This document shows, one piece after another, positions 44,765-56,700 of a stretch of 64,000 nucleotides of DNA. The DNA is from Deuterostichococcus epilithicus (Eukaryota > Chlorophyta > Trebouxiophyceae > Prasiolales > Stichococcaceae). The stretch spans positions 62,082-126,081 of the forward strand of contig JAVTLE010000011.1 in NCBI GenBank assembly GCA_033439295.1. Direction: 5' to 3'. The notes beneath the pieces were generated by a model. It was not told the DNA's origin. It saw nothing but the letters and a program-made list of their open reading frames with translations, and made no database searches. How positions within the stretch are numbered: the stretch's first letter is position 1; every line of letters starts with the position of its first letter. Made by a program: the position numbers and the translations under genes.

Positions 44765-47700
44765 ATGGTGAGTGCCGTCCTGACCGACTCAGCCTCTGCT
44801 GTCCGTGAGTAGACGGTTCCTGGGTGCATGAGTTTGCCGCGTGCATGCGCGGCGGCGGCGTCTCCAGTCTGCTGCGGAATCACAGGCTGAACCGCATGGC
44901 GGGTTGCGCCCGTGCGCGCGCCCACCGTGTGCGCAACGCTGCTACGGTCGCCTTGCTTGGCTCACAGACATGCACACCATGGTGGCGGCTGCAACCTGCA
45001 CGCCGCTCTGTGCTGCGCTACCTGCTTGCATCCATTAAAATCCGTCTGCGTGCTGCGGGGCCGCCTTCGATCCGCCCAGCGCTGCCGGCTGCTTTCGCGT
45101 CACGCTCGTGGCTGCTGACGCTGTGGTAGTAGCCCGCCATAGTACACTTTCACTTTTCCAGGTTTCGCACTTCGCGGCCACTACACAAGCCTCACGACAC
45201 GCGTGTCGCCGCAGGCTCGGCTGGCGGGCGGGCTCTGGCAGCTCAGCACAGCACTTCTGCTGGCGGCAGTGCTGGCGGCCGCGCCCACAGCGGCCACATT
45301 CTACAGGACGAATCCCAAGTGTTGGGACGGCTCCACGCCGGACTGCAGCTCGACCGGCCCCATCCGCACAAACTGCTACTCCGGCGCGACGTCGCTGCAG
45401 GACCTGTTCGGCAGCTGGAGCAGGCTCTTTGATTGCGACGACGCGGACTGGACGTCGCTCAGCAGCAAGTGCGGCAGCGGCAACACCGGCTTCACGTCGT
45501 ATGGCTTCGTGAAGGTCGACAGCGACGACACCTACGATTTCAGTCTGGGCGGCTCTGGCGGCTCCGCGCAGGTGGAGCTGGACGATGACACCAGTTTCCT
45601 GCAGAGTGCGCCCCCGGCTTCTGCTGCACCTTCATGTTGTTCCTGACGGTCTACCTGCCCCAACCTCGGACTTGGGACTTGCTGCGAGGAGGCCGAGTGG
45701 TTCATTCATGCACGCCGCGCACGTGTATCTGCCGACTGACCTCCAGCGAGTGTGCAGCCGGGCGATAATTTCGATTTGGAATGCTGACAAACCGTGCCGT
45801 GTGTGTGGCCTGCAGCCAGCAGGCGCAGCAACAGCAAGGCGCTGAAGTCTGGGTACACCAGCTGCGTCGTGAAGTACACAAACAGTGGCGGTGGATCCGG
45901 CTGCAGCCTGCAGTGGCAGGGCCCCAACTGCTGCAGCGGCGGCCGCTATAGCACCTGCAACATTCCGAAGCAGAAGTGGTGCTCCTGCCCGCCGCCGCCG
46001 TCAACGGCCTCGCCCACCCGGGCGCCCACAGCCAGCCCGACCAAGGGCCCCACAGCCGGCCCGACCACGGCGCCAGCGGCCAGCCCGACCAAGGCGCCGA
46101 CGGCAGCGCCGCCGGGCTGCCCCAACGGCGGCATCCCCAACTGCAACTCCAAGGGCCCCAACTGCTACTGCTACAAGCAGGGCTGGAACGGCCAGTACTC
46201 CTTCAACGACCTGGGCGGCCTCAAGAACCTGCTGTCGCAGTGGTTCAACAAGTTCAATGACGACGGCGACGACCTGGACTGGTTCTCCAGCGGCAAGAGC
46301 CTGTACAGCAAGTGCGGCTCTGACGCCACATCGGCGCAGTGGGTCGGCTACATCACCGTCGACAGCGACGAGGTCGGCTCGTACACCTTCCTACTCAGCA
46401 AGGACGGCGGCGCCGCGCAGCTGCTGCTGGACGGCTCCGTCATCATCGACGCCACCACCACGACCCCCAGTGCGTGCCAGCCCGCATGCCACCCTGCCTT
46501 GGGCTGCCCTGTGACCTCTGAACAGCCTGACGAGTGCATGGCAGTGACCAGCCTGCGAGCCACTGCCAGCGCTGTGCTTTACCATCACAGCCGTGACACG
46601 TGCTGCTGCACCAATCACGGTGTCCTCAGGTTTGTGCATGGTTTTGCCTGCTTTGCTGCCATGTCCGCAACACTATTGTTCCTGCTTCGCTGACACCGTC
46701 CTCCTCCTGCTTGCAGCCTACAGCAAGACGGTGACCCTGAGCGCCGGGTACCACCAGCTGACGCTGATATTTGCCGGCGCCGGCACCTCCTCCACACCCA
46801 AGGTGCAGCTGAAGTGGTCCGGGCAGCACTGCTGCGGCGGCAGCGGCTCGTGCTCCATCCCCGAAACCAAGTGGTGCTCCTGCCCGCCCGGCACCCAGGC
46901 GCCGACGGTGGCGCCCAGCAGGGCGCCCACAGCCAGCCCGACCAAGGCGCCCACAGCCGGCCCGACCAAGGGCCCCACAGCCGGCCCGACCAAGGGCCCC
47001 ACAGCCGGCCCGACCACGGCGCCAGCGGCCAGCCCGACCAAGGCGCCGACGGCAGCGCCGCCAGGCTGCCCCAACGGCGGCATCCCCAACTGCAACTCCA
47101 AGGGCCCCAACTGCTACTGCTACAAGCAGGGCTGGAACGGCCAGTACTCCTTCAACGACCTGGGCGGCCTCAAGAACCTGCTGTCGCAGTGGTTCAACAA
47201 GTTCAATGACGACGGCGACGACCTGGACTGGTTCTCCAGCGGCAAGAGCCTGTACAACAAGTGCGGCTCTGACGCCACATCGGCGCAGTGGGTCGGCTAC
47301 ATCACCGTCGACAGCGACGAGGTCGGCTCGTACACCTTCCTACTCAGCAAGGACGGCGGCGCCGCGCAGCTGCTGCTGGATGGCTCCGTCATCATCGACG
47401 CCACCACCACGACCCCCAGTGCGTGCCAGCCCGCATGCCACCCTGCCTTGGGCTGCCCTGTGACCTCTGAACAGCCTGACGAGTGCATGGCAGTGACCAG
47501 CCTGCGAGCCACTGCCAGCGCTGTGCTGCACCATCACATCTGTGACACGTGCTGCTGCAACAATCACGGTGGCAGTGATCAGCCTGCGAGCCACTGCCAG
47601 CGCTGTGCTGCACCATCACATCCGTGACACGTGCTGCTGCATCAACCACGGCGTCCTCGAGTTTGTGCATGGTTCAGCCTGCTTTGCTGCCAGTCCGCAA

Positions 47701-50700
47701 CACTATTGTTCCTGCTTCGCTGACACCGTCCTCCTCCTGTTTGCAGCCTACAGCAAGACGGTGACCCTGAGCGCCGGGTACCACCAGCTGACGCTGATAT
47801 TTGCCGGCGCCGGCACCTCCTCCACACCCAAGGTGCAGCTGAAGTGGTCCGGGCAGCACTGCTGCGGCGGCAGCGGCTCGTGCTCCATTCCCGAAACCAA
47901 GTGGTGCTCCTGCCCGCCCGGCACCCAGGCGCCGACGGTGGCGCCCAGCAGGGCGCCCACAGCCAGCCCGACCAAGGCGCCCACAGCCGGCCCGACCAAG
48001 GGCCCCACAGCCGGCCCGACCAAGGGCCCCACAGCCGGCCCGACCACGGCGCCAGCGGCCAGCCCGACCAAGGCGCCGACGGCAGCGCCGCCAGGCTGCC
48101 CCAACGGCGGCATCCCCAACTGCAACTCCAAGGGCCCCAACTGCTACTGCTACAAGCAGGGCTGGAACGGCCAGTACTCCTTCAACGACCTGGGCGGCCT
48201 CAAGAACCTGCTGTCGCAGTGGTTCAACAAGTTCAATGACGACGGCGACGACCTGGACTGGTTCTCCAGCGGCAAGAGCCTGTACAACAAGTGCGGCTCT
48301 GACGCCACATCGGCGCAGTGGGTCGGCTACATCACCGTCGACAGCGACGAGGTCGGCTCGTACACCTTCCTACTCAGCAAGGACGGCGGCGCCGCGCAGC
48401 TGCTGCTGGATGGCTCCGTCATCATCGACGCCACCACCACGACCCCCAGTGCGTGCCAGCCCGCATGCCACCCTGCCTTGGGCTGCCCTGTGACCTCTGA
48501 ACAGCCTGACGAGTGCATGGCAGTGACCAGCCTGCGAGCCACTGCCAGCGCTGTGCTGCACCATCACATCCGTGACACGTGCTGCTGCAACAATCACGGT
48601 GGCAGTGATCAGCCTGCGAGTCACTGCCAGCGCTGTGCTGCACCATCACATCCGTGACACGTGCTGCTGCATCAACCACGGCGTCCTCGAGTTTGTGCAT
48701 GGTTCAGCCTGCTTTGCTGCCAGTCCGCAACACTATTGTTCCTGCTTCGCTGACACCGTCCTCCTCCTGTTTGCAGCCTACAGCAAGACGGTGACCCTGA
48801 GCGCCGGGTACCACCAGCTGACGCTGATATTTGCCGGCGCCGGCACCTCCTCCACACCCAAGGTGCAGCTGAAGTGGTCCGGGCAGCACTGCTGCGGCGG
48901 CAGCGGCTCGTGCTCCATCCCAGAAACCAAGTGGTGCTCCTGCCCGCCCGGCACCCAGGCGCCGACGGTGGCGCCCAGCAGGGCGCCCACAGCCAGCCCG
49001 ACCAAGGCGCCCACAGCCGGCCCGACCAAGGGCCCCACAGCCGGCCCGACCACGGCGCCAGCGGCCAGCCCGACCAAGGCGCCGACAGCCAGCCCGACCA
49101 AGGCGCCGACGGCAGCGCCGCCAGGCTGCCCCAACGGCGGCATCCCCAACTGCAACTCCAAGGGCCCCAACTGCTACTGCTACAAGCAGGGCTGGAACGG
49201 CCAGTACTCCTTCAACGACCTGGGCGGCCTCAAGAACCTGCTGTCGCAGTGGTTCAACAAGTTCAATGACGACGGCGACGACCTGGACTGGTTCTCCAGC
49301 GGCAAGAGCCTGTACAACAAGTGCGGCTCTGACGCCACATCGGCGCAGTGGGTCGGCTACATCACCGTCGACAGCGACGAGGTCGGCTCGTACACCTTCC
49401 TACTCAGCAAGGACGGCGGCGCCGCGCAGCTGCTGCTGGATGGCTCCGTCATCATCGACGCCACCACCACGACCCCCAGTGCGTGCCAGCCCGCATGCCA
49501 CCCTGCCTTGGGCTGCCCTGTGACCTCTGAACAGCCTGACGAGTGCATGGCAGTGACCAGCCTGCGAGCCACTGCCAGCGCTGTGCTGCACCATCACATC
49601 TGTGACACGTGCTGCTGCAACAATCACGGTGGCAGTGATCAGCCTGCGAGCCACTGCCAGCGCTGTGCTGCACCAACACATCCGTGACACGTGCTGCTGC
49701 AACAATTCCGGTGTCGTCGAGTTTGTGCATGGTTTTGCCTGCTTTGCTGCCAGTCCGCAACACTATTGTTCCTGCTTCGCTGACACCGTCCTCCTCCTGC
49801 TTGCAGCCTACAGCAAGACGGTGACCCTGAGCGCCGGGTACCACCAGCTGACGCTGATCTTTGCCGGCGCCGGCACCTCCTCCACACCCAAGGTGCAGCT
49901 GAAGTGGTCCGGGCAGCACTGCTGCGGCGGCAGCGGCTCGTGCTCCATTCCCGAAACCAAGTGGTGCTCCTGCCCGCCCGGCACCCAGGCGCCGACGGTG
50001 GCGCCCAGCAGGGCGCCCACAGCCAGCCCGACCAAGGCGCCCACAGCCGGCCCGACCAAGGGCCCCACAGCCGGCCCGACCACGGCGCCAGCGGCCAGCC
50101 CGACCAAGGCGCCGACGGCAGCGCCGCCAGGCTGCCCCAACGGCGGCATCCCCAACTGCAACTCCAAGGGCCCCAACTGCTACTGCTACAAGCAGGGCTG
50201 GAACGGCCAGTACTCCTTCAACGACCTGGGCGGCCTCAAGAACCTGCTGTCGCAGTGGTTCAACAAGTTCAATGACGACGGCGACGACCTGGACTGGTTC
50301 TCCAGCGGCAAGAGCCTGTACAACAAGTGCGGCTCTGACGCCACATCGGCGCAGTGGGTCGGCTACATCACCGTCGACAGCGACGAGGTCGGCTCGTACA
50401 CCTTCCTACTCAGCAAGGACGGCGGCGCCGCGCAGCTGCTGCTGGATGGCTCCGTCATCATCGACGCCACCACCACGACCCCCAGTGCGTGCCAGCCCGC
50501 ATGCCACCCTGCCTTGGGCTGCCCTGTGACCTCTGAACAGCCTGACGAGTGCATGGCAGTGACCAGCCTGCGAGCCACTGCCAGCGCTGTGCTGCACCAT
50601 CACATCCGTGACACGTGCTGCTGCAACAATCACGGTGGCAGTGATCAGCCTGCGAGTCACTGCCAGCGCTGTGCTGCACCATCACATCCGTGACACGTGC

Positions 50701-53700
50701 TGCTGCATCAACCACGGCGTCCTCGAGTTTGTGCATGGTTCAGCCTGCTTTGCTGCCAGTCCGCAACACTATTGTTCCTGCTTCGCTGACACCGTCCTCC
50801 TCCTGTTTGCAGCCTACAGCAAGACGGTGACCCTGAGCGCCGGGTACCACCAGCTGACGCTGATATTTGCCGGCGCCGGCACCTCCTCCACACCCAAGGT
50901 GCAGCTGAAGTGGTCCGGGCAGCACTGCTGCGGCGGCAGCGGCTCGTGCTCCATCCCCGAAACCAAGTGGTGCTCCTGCCCGCCCGGCACCCAGGCGCCG
51001 ACGGTGGCGCCCAGCAGGGCGCCCACAGCCAGCCCGACCAAGGCGCCCACAGCCGGCCCGACCAAGGGCCCCACAGCCGGCCCGACCACGGCGCCAGCGG
51101 CCAGCCCGACCAAGGCGCCGACAGCCAGCCCGACCAAGGCGCCGACGGCAGCGCCGCCAGACTGCCCCAACGGCGGCATCCCCAACTGCAACTCCAAGGG
51201 CCCCAACTGCTACTGCTACAAGCAGGGCTGGAACGGCCAGTACTCCTTCAACGACCTGGGCGGCCTCAAGAACCTGCTGTCGCAGTGGTTCAACAAGTTC
51301 AATGACGACGGCGACGACCTGGACTGGTTCTCCAGCGGCAAGAGCCTGTACAACAAGTGCGGCTCTGACGCCACATCGGCGCAGTGGGTCGGCTACATCA
51401 CCGTCGACAGCGACGAGGTCGGCTCGTACACCTTCCTACTCAGCAAGGACGGCGGCGCCGCGCAGCTGCTGCTGGATGGCTCCGTCATCATCGACGCCAC
51501 CACCACGACCCCCAGTGCGTGCCAGCCCGCATGCCACCCTGCCTTGGGCTGCCCTGTGACCTCTGAACAGCCTGACGAGTGCATGGCAGTGACCAGCCTG
51601 CGAGCCACTGCCAGCGCTGTGCTGCACCATCACATCCGTGACACGTGCTGCTGCATCAACCACGGTGCCCTCGAGTTTGTGCATGGTTTAGCCTGCTTTG
51701 CTGCCAGTCCGCAACACTATTGTTCCTGCTTCGCTGACACCGTCCTCCTCCTGCTTGCAGCCTACAGCAAGACGGTGACCCTGAGCGCCGGGTACCACCA
51801 GCTGACGCTGATCTTCGCCGGCGCCGGCACCTCCTCCACACCCAAGGTGCAGCTGAAGTGGTCCGGGCAGCACTGCTGCGGCGGCAGCGGCTCATGCTCC
51901 ATCCCCGAAACCAAGTGGTGCTCCTGCCCGCCCGGCACCCAGGCGCCGACGGTGGCGCCCAGCAGGGCGCCCACAGCCAGCCCGACCAAGGCGCCCACAG
52001 CCGGCCCGACCAAGGGCCCCACAGCCGGCCCGACCACGGCGCCAGCGGCCAGCCCGACCAAGGCGCCGACAGCCAGCCCGACCAAGGCGCCGACGGCAGC
52101 GCCGCCGGGCTGCCCCAACGGCGGCATCCCTGACTGCAACTCCAAGGGCCCCAACTGCTACTGCTACAAGCAGGGCTGGAACGGCCAGTACTCCTTCAAC
52201 GACCTGGGCGGCCTCAAGAACCTGCTGTCGCAGTGGTTCGAGAAGTTTGACCGCATTTCTGATGACCTTGACTGGTTAAACGGCAAGAGCCTGTGGGACA
52301 AGTGCGGCTCTGGAGCCACATCGGCGCAGTGGGTCGGCTATATCACAGTCGACTCCGACGAGGTTGGCTCGTACAGCTTCTACATGAGCAAGGCTGGCGG
52401 CGATGCGCAGTTGTACCTGGATGATGTCCTCATCATCGACACCAGCGTCTCATCCAGTGCGTCTTTGAAGCTCCCCTAGCGATTTGCATCCAGAGCCAGG
52501 GTAGAGTTGCACCTAACTCAGATGCTGCATTGGCTGGCCTGCTGCGCTGTGCCACACCCTCGCACCCTTCTGCTCGAGGCTGCTCGCCATGCTGCCGTGC
52601 ATGTGACCCCCGGACAATCCTTCTTGCCCCGTGCCGCGCTTCTCCTGCACCTGCGCTGACCTGTGGTCCTCTGTGCGCCGTGCTGCAGTGTCCAGCTCGG
52701 CGCAAGTCTCCCTGACGGCGGGCTACCACTCCCTGAAGCTCATCTTCGCCGGCAGCGGCACCAGCACCACGCCGCGCGTGCAGCTGCAGTGGTCTGGACA
52801 GCACTGCTGCGGCGGACAGGGCGGCTACTGCTCCATCCCCGACACCAAGTGGTGCTCTTGCCCGCCTGGCACCCAGGCGCCGACGATCGCCCCCACCAGG
52901 GCGCCAACGCTGGCGCCAACGACTGCTCCGACAGCTGCACCCACTGTCGCTCCCACCTCGGCGCCGACAGCCGCGCCGACCAAGGCGCCGACGGCCGCAC
53001 CGACGGCGGCGCCGGTGTGTGACAACCGCCGCGACGGCTTCTCCAACTTCCTGGTGTACTGCGGCTACGCTGACGGCGTCATGGCCGTCCCCGGCGCCAC
53101 GCCCACCTTCCCCGGCACCGCGCCCGCCTTCGGCGGCAGCTTCGCCAACATCTTCGCGCTCGCCGTCACCTGCGAGGACTCGCCGCCGCTGGCCGTCTCC
53201 TACACCGCCTACTTCGACATCGAAACCGGCGGCGACTACACCTTTGTGCTGGACACCAGTGCTGGCGGCGCGAGTGCTGAGCTGCGCCTCAATGGCTCCT
53301 TCCTGGTCGGCACGTCGTCGAGCGCTGAGGGTGAGACTGACCGCATGCTGACGCCCGGGCGCTACGAGCTGACAGCGACCGTTGCGTCGGGGCCCAACGA
53401 TCGCCGCCCCAGCCTCACTGTGGCCGTGCACCCGATGGGTTCGTCCGCAAATGCGTTTACCTTCTACCAGTGCGGCCCCGTGCCCAGCTCCCCCGTGCAG
53501 CCGCCCAGCCCGCCGGATTTCCGCGAGGGCACACCACCTCCCGGCATGCCGCCGACGCCGACGCCTGCTCCCACCCAGGCCCCTGCTGGCTCTCCGCCGA
53601 CACCTACCGCTGCGCCAACTCAGGCCCCTGCCGGCACACTGGCAGCGCCGCCGCCTGGCACACCGCCGAAGCCCACAGCTGAACCGACCCAGGCCCCTGC

Positions 53701-56700
53701 TGGCACACCAGCAGCGCCGCCACCTGGCATGCCAGCATCGCCTGGCACGCCGCCAAAGCCCACAGCTGCGCCGACCCAGGCCCCTGCTGGAACACCGGTG
53801 ATGCCGCCCAGCCCGCCAGACCTCCGCCAGGGTTCGCCGCCTCCGGGCACGCCAGCATCGCCTGGCACGCCGCCGAAGCCCACAGCTACGCCGACCCAGG
53901 CCCCTGCCGGCACACCAGCAGCGCCGCCGCCTGGCACGCCAGCATCGCCTGGCACGCCGCCGAAGCCCACAGCTACGCCGACCCAGGCCCCTGCCGGCAC
54001 ACCAGCAGCGCCGCCGCCTGGCACGCCAGCATCGCCTGGCACGCCGCCGAAGCCCACAGCTGGGCCAACGCATGCCCCTGCCGGCACACCGGCGATGCCG
54101 CCCAGCCCGCCGGACCTCCGCCAGGGTTCTCCGCCTCCGGGCACGCCAGCATCGCCTGGCACGCCGCCGAAGCCCACAGCTGAACCGACCCAGGCCCCTG
54201 CTGGCACACCAGCAGCGCCGCCACCTGGCATGCCAGCATCGCCTGGCACGCCGCCAAAGCCCACAGCTGCGCCGACCCAGGCCCCTGCTGGAACACCGGT
54301 GATGCCGCCCAGCCCGCCAGACCTCCGCCAGGGTTCGCCGCCTCCGGGCACGCCAGCATCGCCTGGCACGCCGCCGAAGCCCACAGCTGCGCCGACCCAG
54401 GCCCCTGCCGGCACACCAGCAGCGCCGCCGCCTGGCACGCCAGCATCACCTGGCACGCCGCCGAAGCCCACAGCTACGCCGACCCAGGCCCCTGCTGGCA
54501 CACCAGCATCGCCGCCGCCTGGCACGCCAGCATCACCTGGCACGCCGCCGAAGCCCACAGCTGCGCCAACCCATGCCCCTGCCGGCACACCAGCAGCGCC
54601 GCCGCCTGGCACGCCAGCATCGCCCGGCACGCCGCCGAAGCCCACAGCTGGGCCGACGCACGCCCCTGCCGGCACACCCGCAATGCCACCCAGCCCGCCA
54701 GACCTCCGCCAGGGTTCCCCGCCGCCTGGCACGCCACCATCGCCTGGCACGCCGCCGAAGCCCACAGCTGCACCGACCCATGCCCCTGCCGGCACACCTG
54801 CAGCGCCGCCGCCCGGCACGCCAGCATCACCTGGCACGCCGCCGAAGCCCACAGCTGCGCCAACCCATGCCCCTGCCGGCACACCAGCAGCGCCGCCGCC
54901 TGGCACGCCAGCATCGCCTGGCACGCCGGCGAAGCCCACAGCTGCGCCGACCCATGCCCCTGCCGGCACACCAGCGATGCCGCCCAGCCCGCCGGACCTC
55001 CGCCAGGCTTCCCCGCCGCCTGGCACGCCAGCATCGCCTGGGACACCGCCGAAGCCCACAGCTGCGCCGACCCAGGCCCCTGCCGGCACACCAGCAGCGC
55101 CGCCGCCTGGCACGCCAGCATCGCCTGGCACGCCGCCGAAGCCCACAGCTACGCCGACCCAGGCCCCTGCTGGCACACCAGCATCGCCGCCGCCTGGCAC
55201 GCCAGCATCACCTGGCACGCCGCCGAAGCCCACAGCTGCGCCAACCCATGCCCCTGCCGGCACACCAGCAGCGCCGCCGCCTGGCACGCCAGCATCGCCT
55301 GGCACGCCGCCGAAGCCCACAGCTGGGCCGACGCATGCCCCTGCCGGCACACCGGCGATGCCACCCAGCCCGCCAGACCTCCGCCAGGGTTCCCCGCCGC
55401 CTGGCACGCCACCATCGCCTGGCACGCCGCCGAAGCCCACAGCTGCACCGACCCATGCCCCTGCCGGCACACCTGCAGCGCCGCCGCCCGGCACGCCAGC
55501 ATCACCTGGCACGCCGCCGAAGCCCACAGCTGCGCCAACCCATGCCCCTGCCGGCACACCAGCAGCGCCGCCGCCTGGCACGCCAGCATCGCCTGGCACG
55601 CCGGCGAAGCCCACAGCTGCGCCGACCCATGCCCCTGCCGGCACACCAGCGATGCCGCCCAGCCCGCCGGACCTCCGCCAGGCTTCCCCGCCGCCTGGCA
55701 CGCCAGCATCGCCTGGGACACCGCCGAAGCCCACAGCTGCACCGACCCATGCCCCTGCCGGCACACCAGCAGCGCCGCCGCCTGGCACGCCAGCATCGCC
55801 TGGCACGCCGCCGAAGCCCACAGCTGGGCCGACGCATGCCCCTGCCGGCACACCGGCGATGCCACCCAGCCCGCCAGACCTCCGCCAGGGTTCCCCGCCG
55901 CCTGGCACGCCACCATCGCCTGGCACGCCGCCGAAGCCCACAGCTGCACCGACCCATGCCCCTGCCGGCACACCTGCAGCGCCGCCGCCCGGCACGCCAG
56001 CATCGCCTGGCACGCCGCCGAAGCCCACAGCTGCGCCAACCCAAGCCCCTGCCGGCACACCAGCAGCGCCGCCGCCTGGCACGCCAGCATCGCCTGGCAC
56101 GCCGCCGAAGCCCACAGCTGCGCCGACCCAGGCCCCTGCCGGCACACCAGCAGCGCCGCCGCCTGGCACGCCAGCATCGCCTGGCACCCCGCCGAAGCCC
56201 ACAGCTGCGCCGNCCCCGGCCCCTGCCGGCACACCAGCAGCGCCGCCGCCTGGCACGCCAGCATCGCCTGGCACGCCGCCGAAGCCCACAGCTGCGCCGA
56301 CGCATGCCCCTGCCGGCACACCGGCGATGCCACCCAGCCCGCCAGACCTCCGCCAGGGTTCCCCGCCGCCTGGCACGCCAGCATCGCCTGGCACGCCGCC
56401 GAAGCCCACAGCTGAACCGACCCAGGCCCCTGCTGGCACACCAGCAGCGCCGCCGCCTGGCACGCCAGCATCGCCTGGCACGCCACCGAAGCCCACAGCT
56501 ACGCCGACCCAGGCCCCTGCCGGCACACCAGCATCGCCGCCGCCTGGCAACCCCCCGAAGCCCACAGCTGCGCCGACCCCGGCCCCTGCCGGCACACCAG
56601 CAGCGCCGCCGCCTGGCACGCCAGCATCGTCAGGCACGCCGCCGAAGCCCACAGCTGCACCGACCCATGCCCCTGCCGGCACACCTGCAGCGCCGCCGCC

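Noticed and set aside
46593-52479. Long plus-strand frames that read straight through PA14 introns.
   Set aside because: The introns have consistent gtgcgt donors and ttgcag acceptors, and splicing restores the PA14 fold. Read-through is kept only as a possible retention event.
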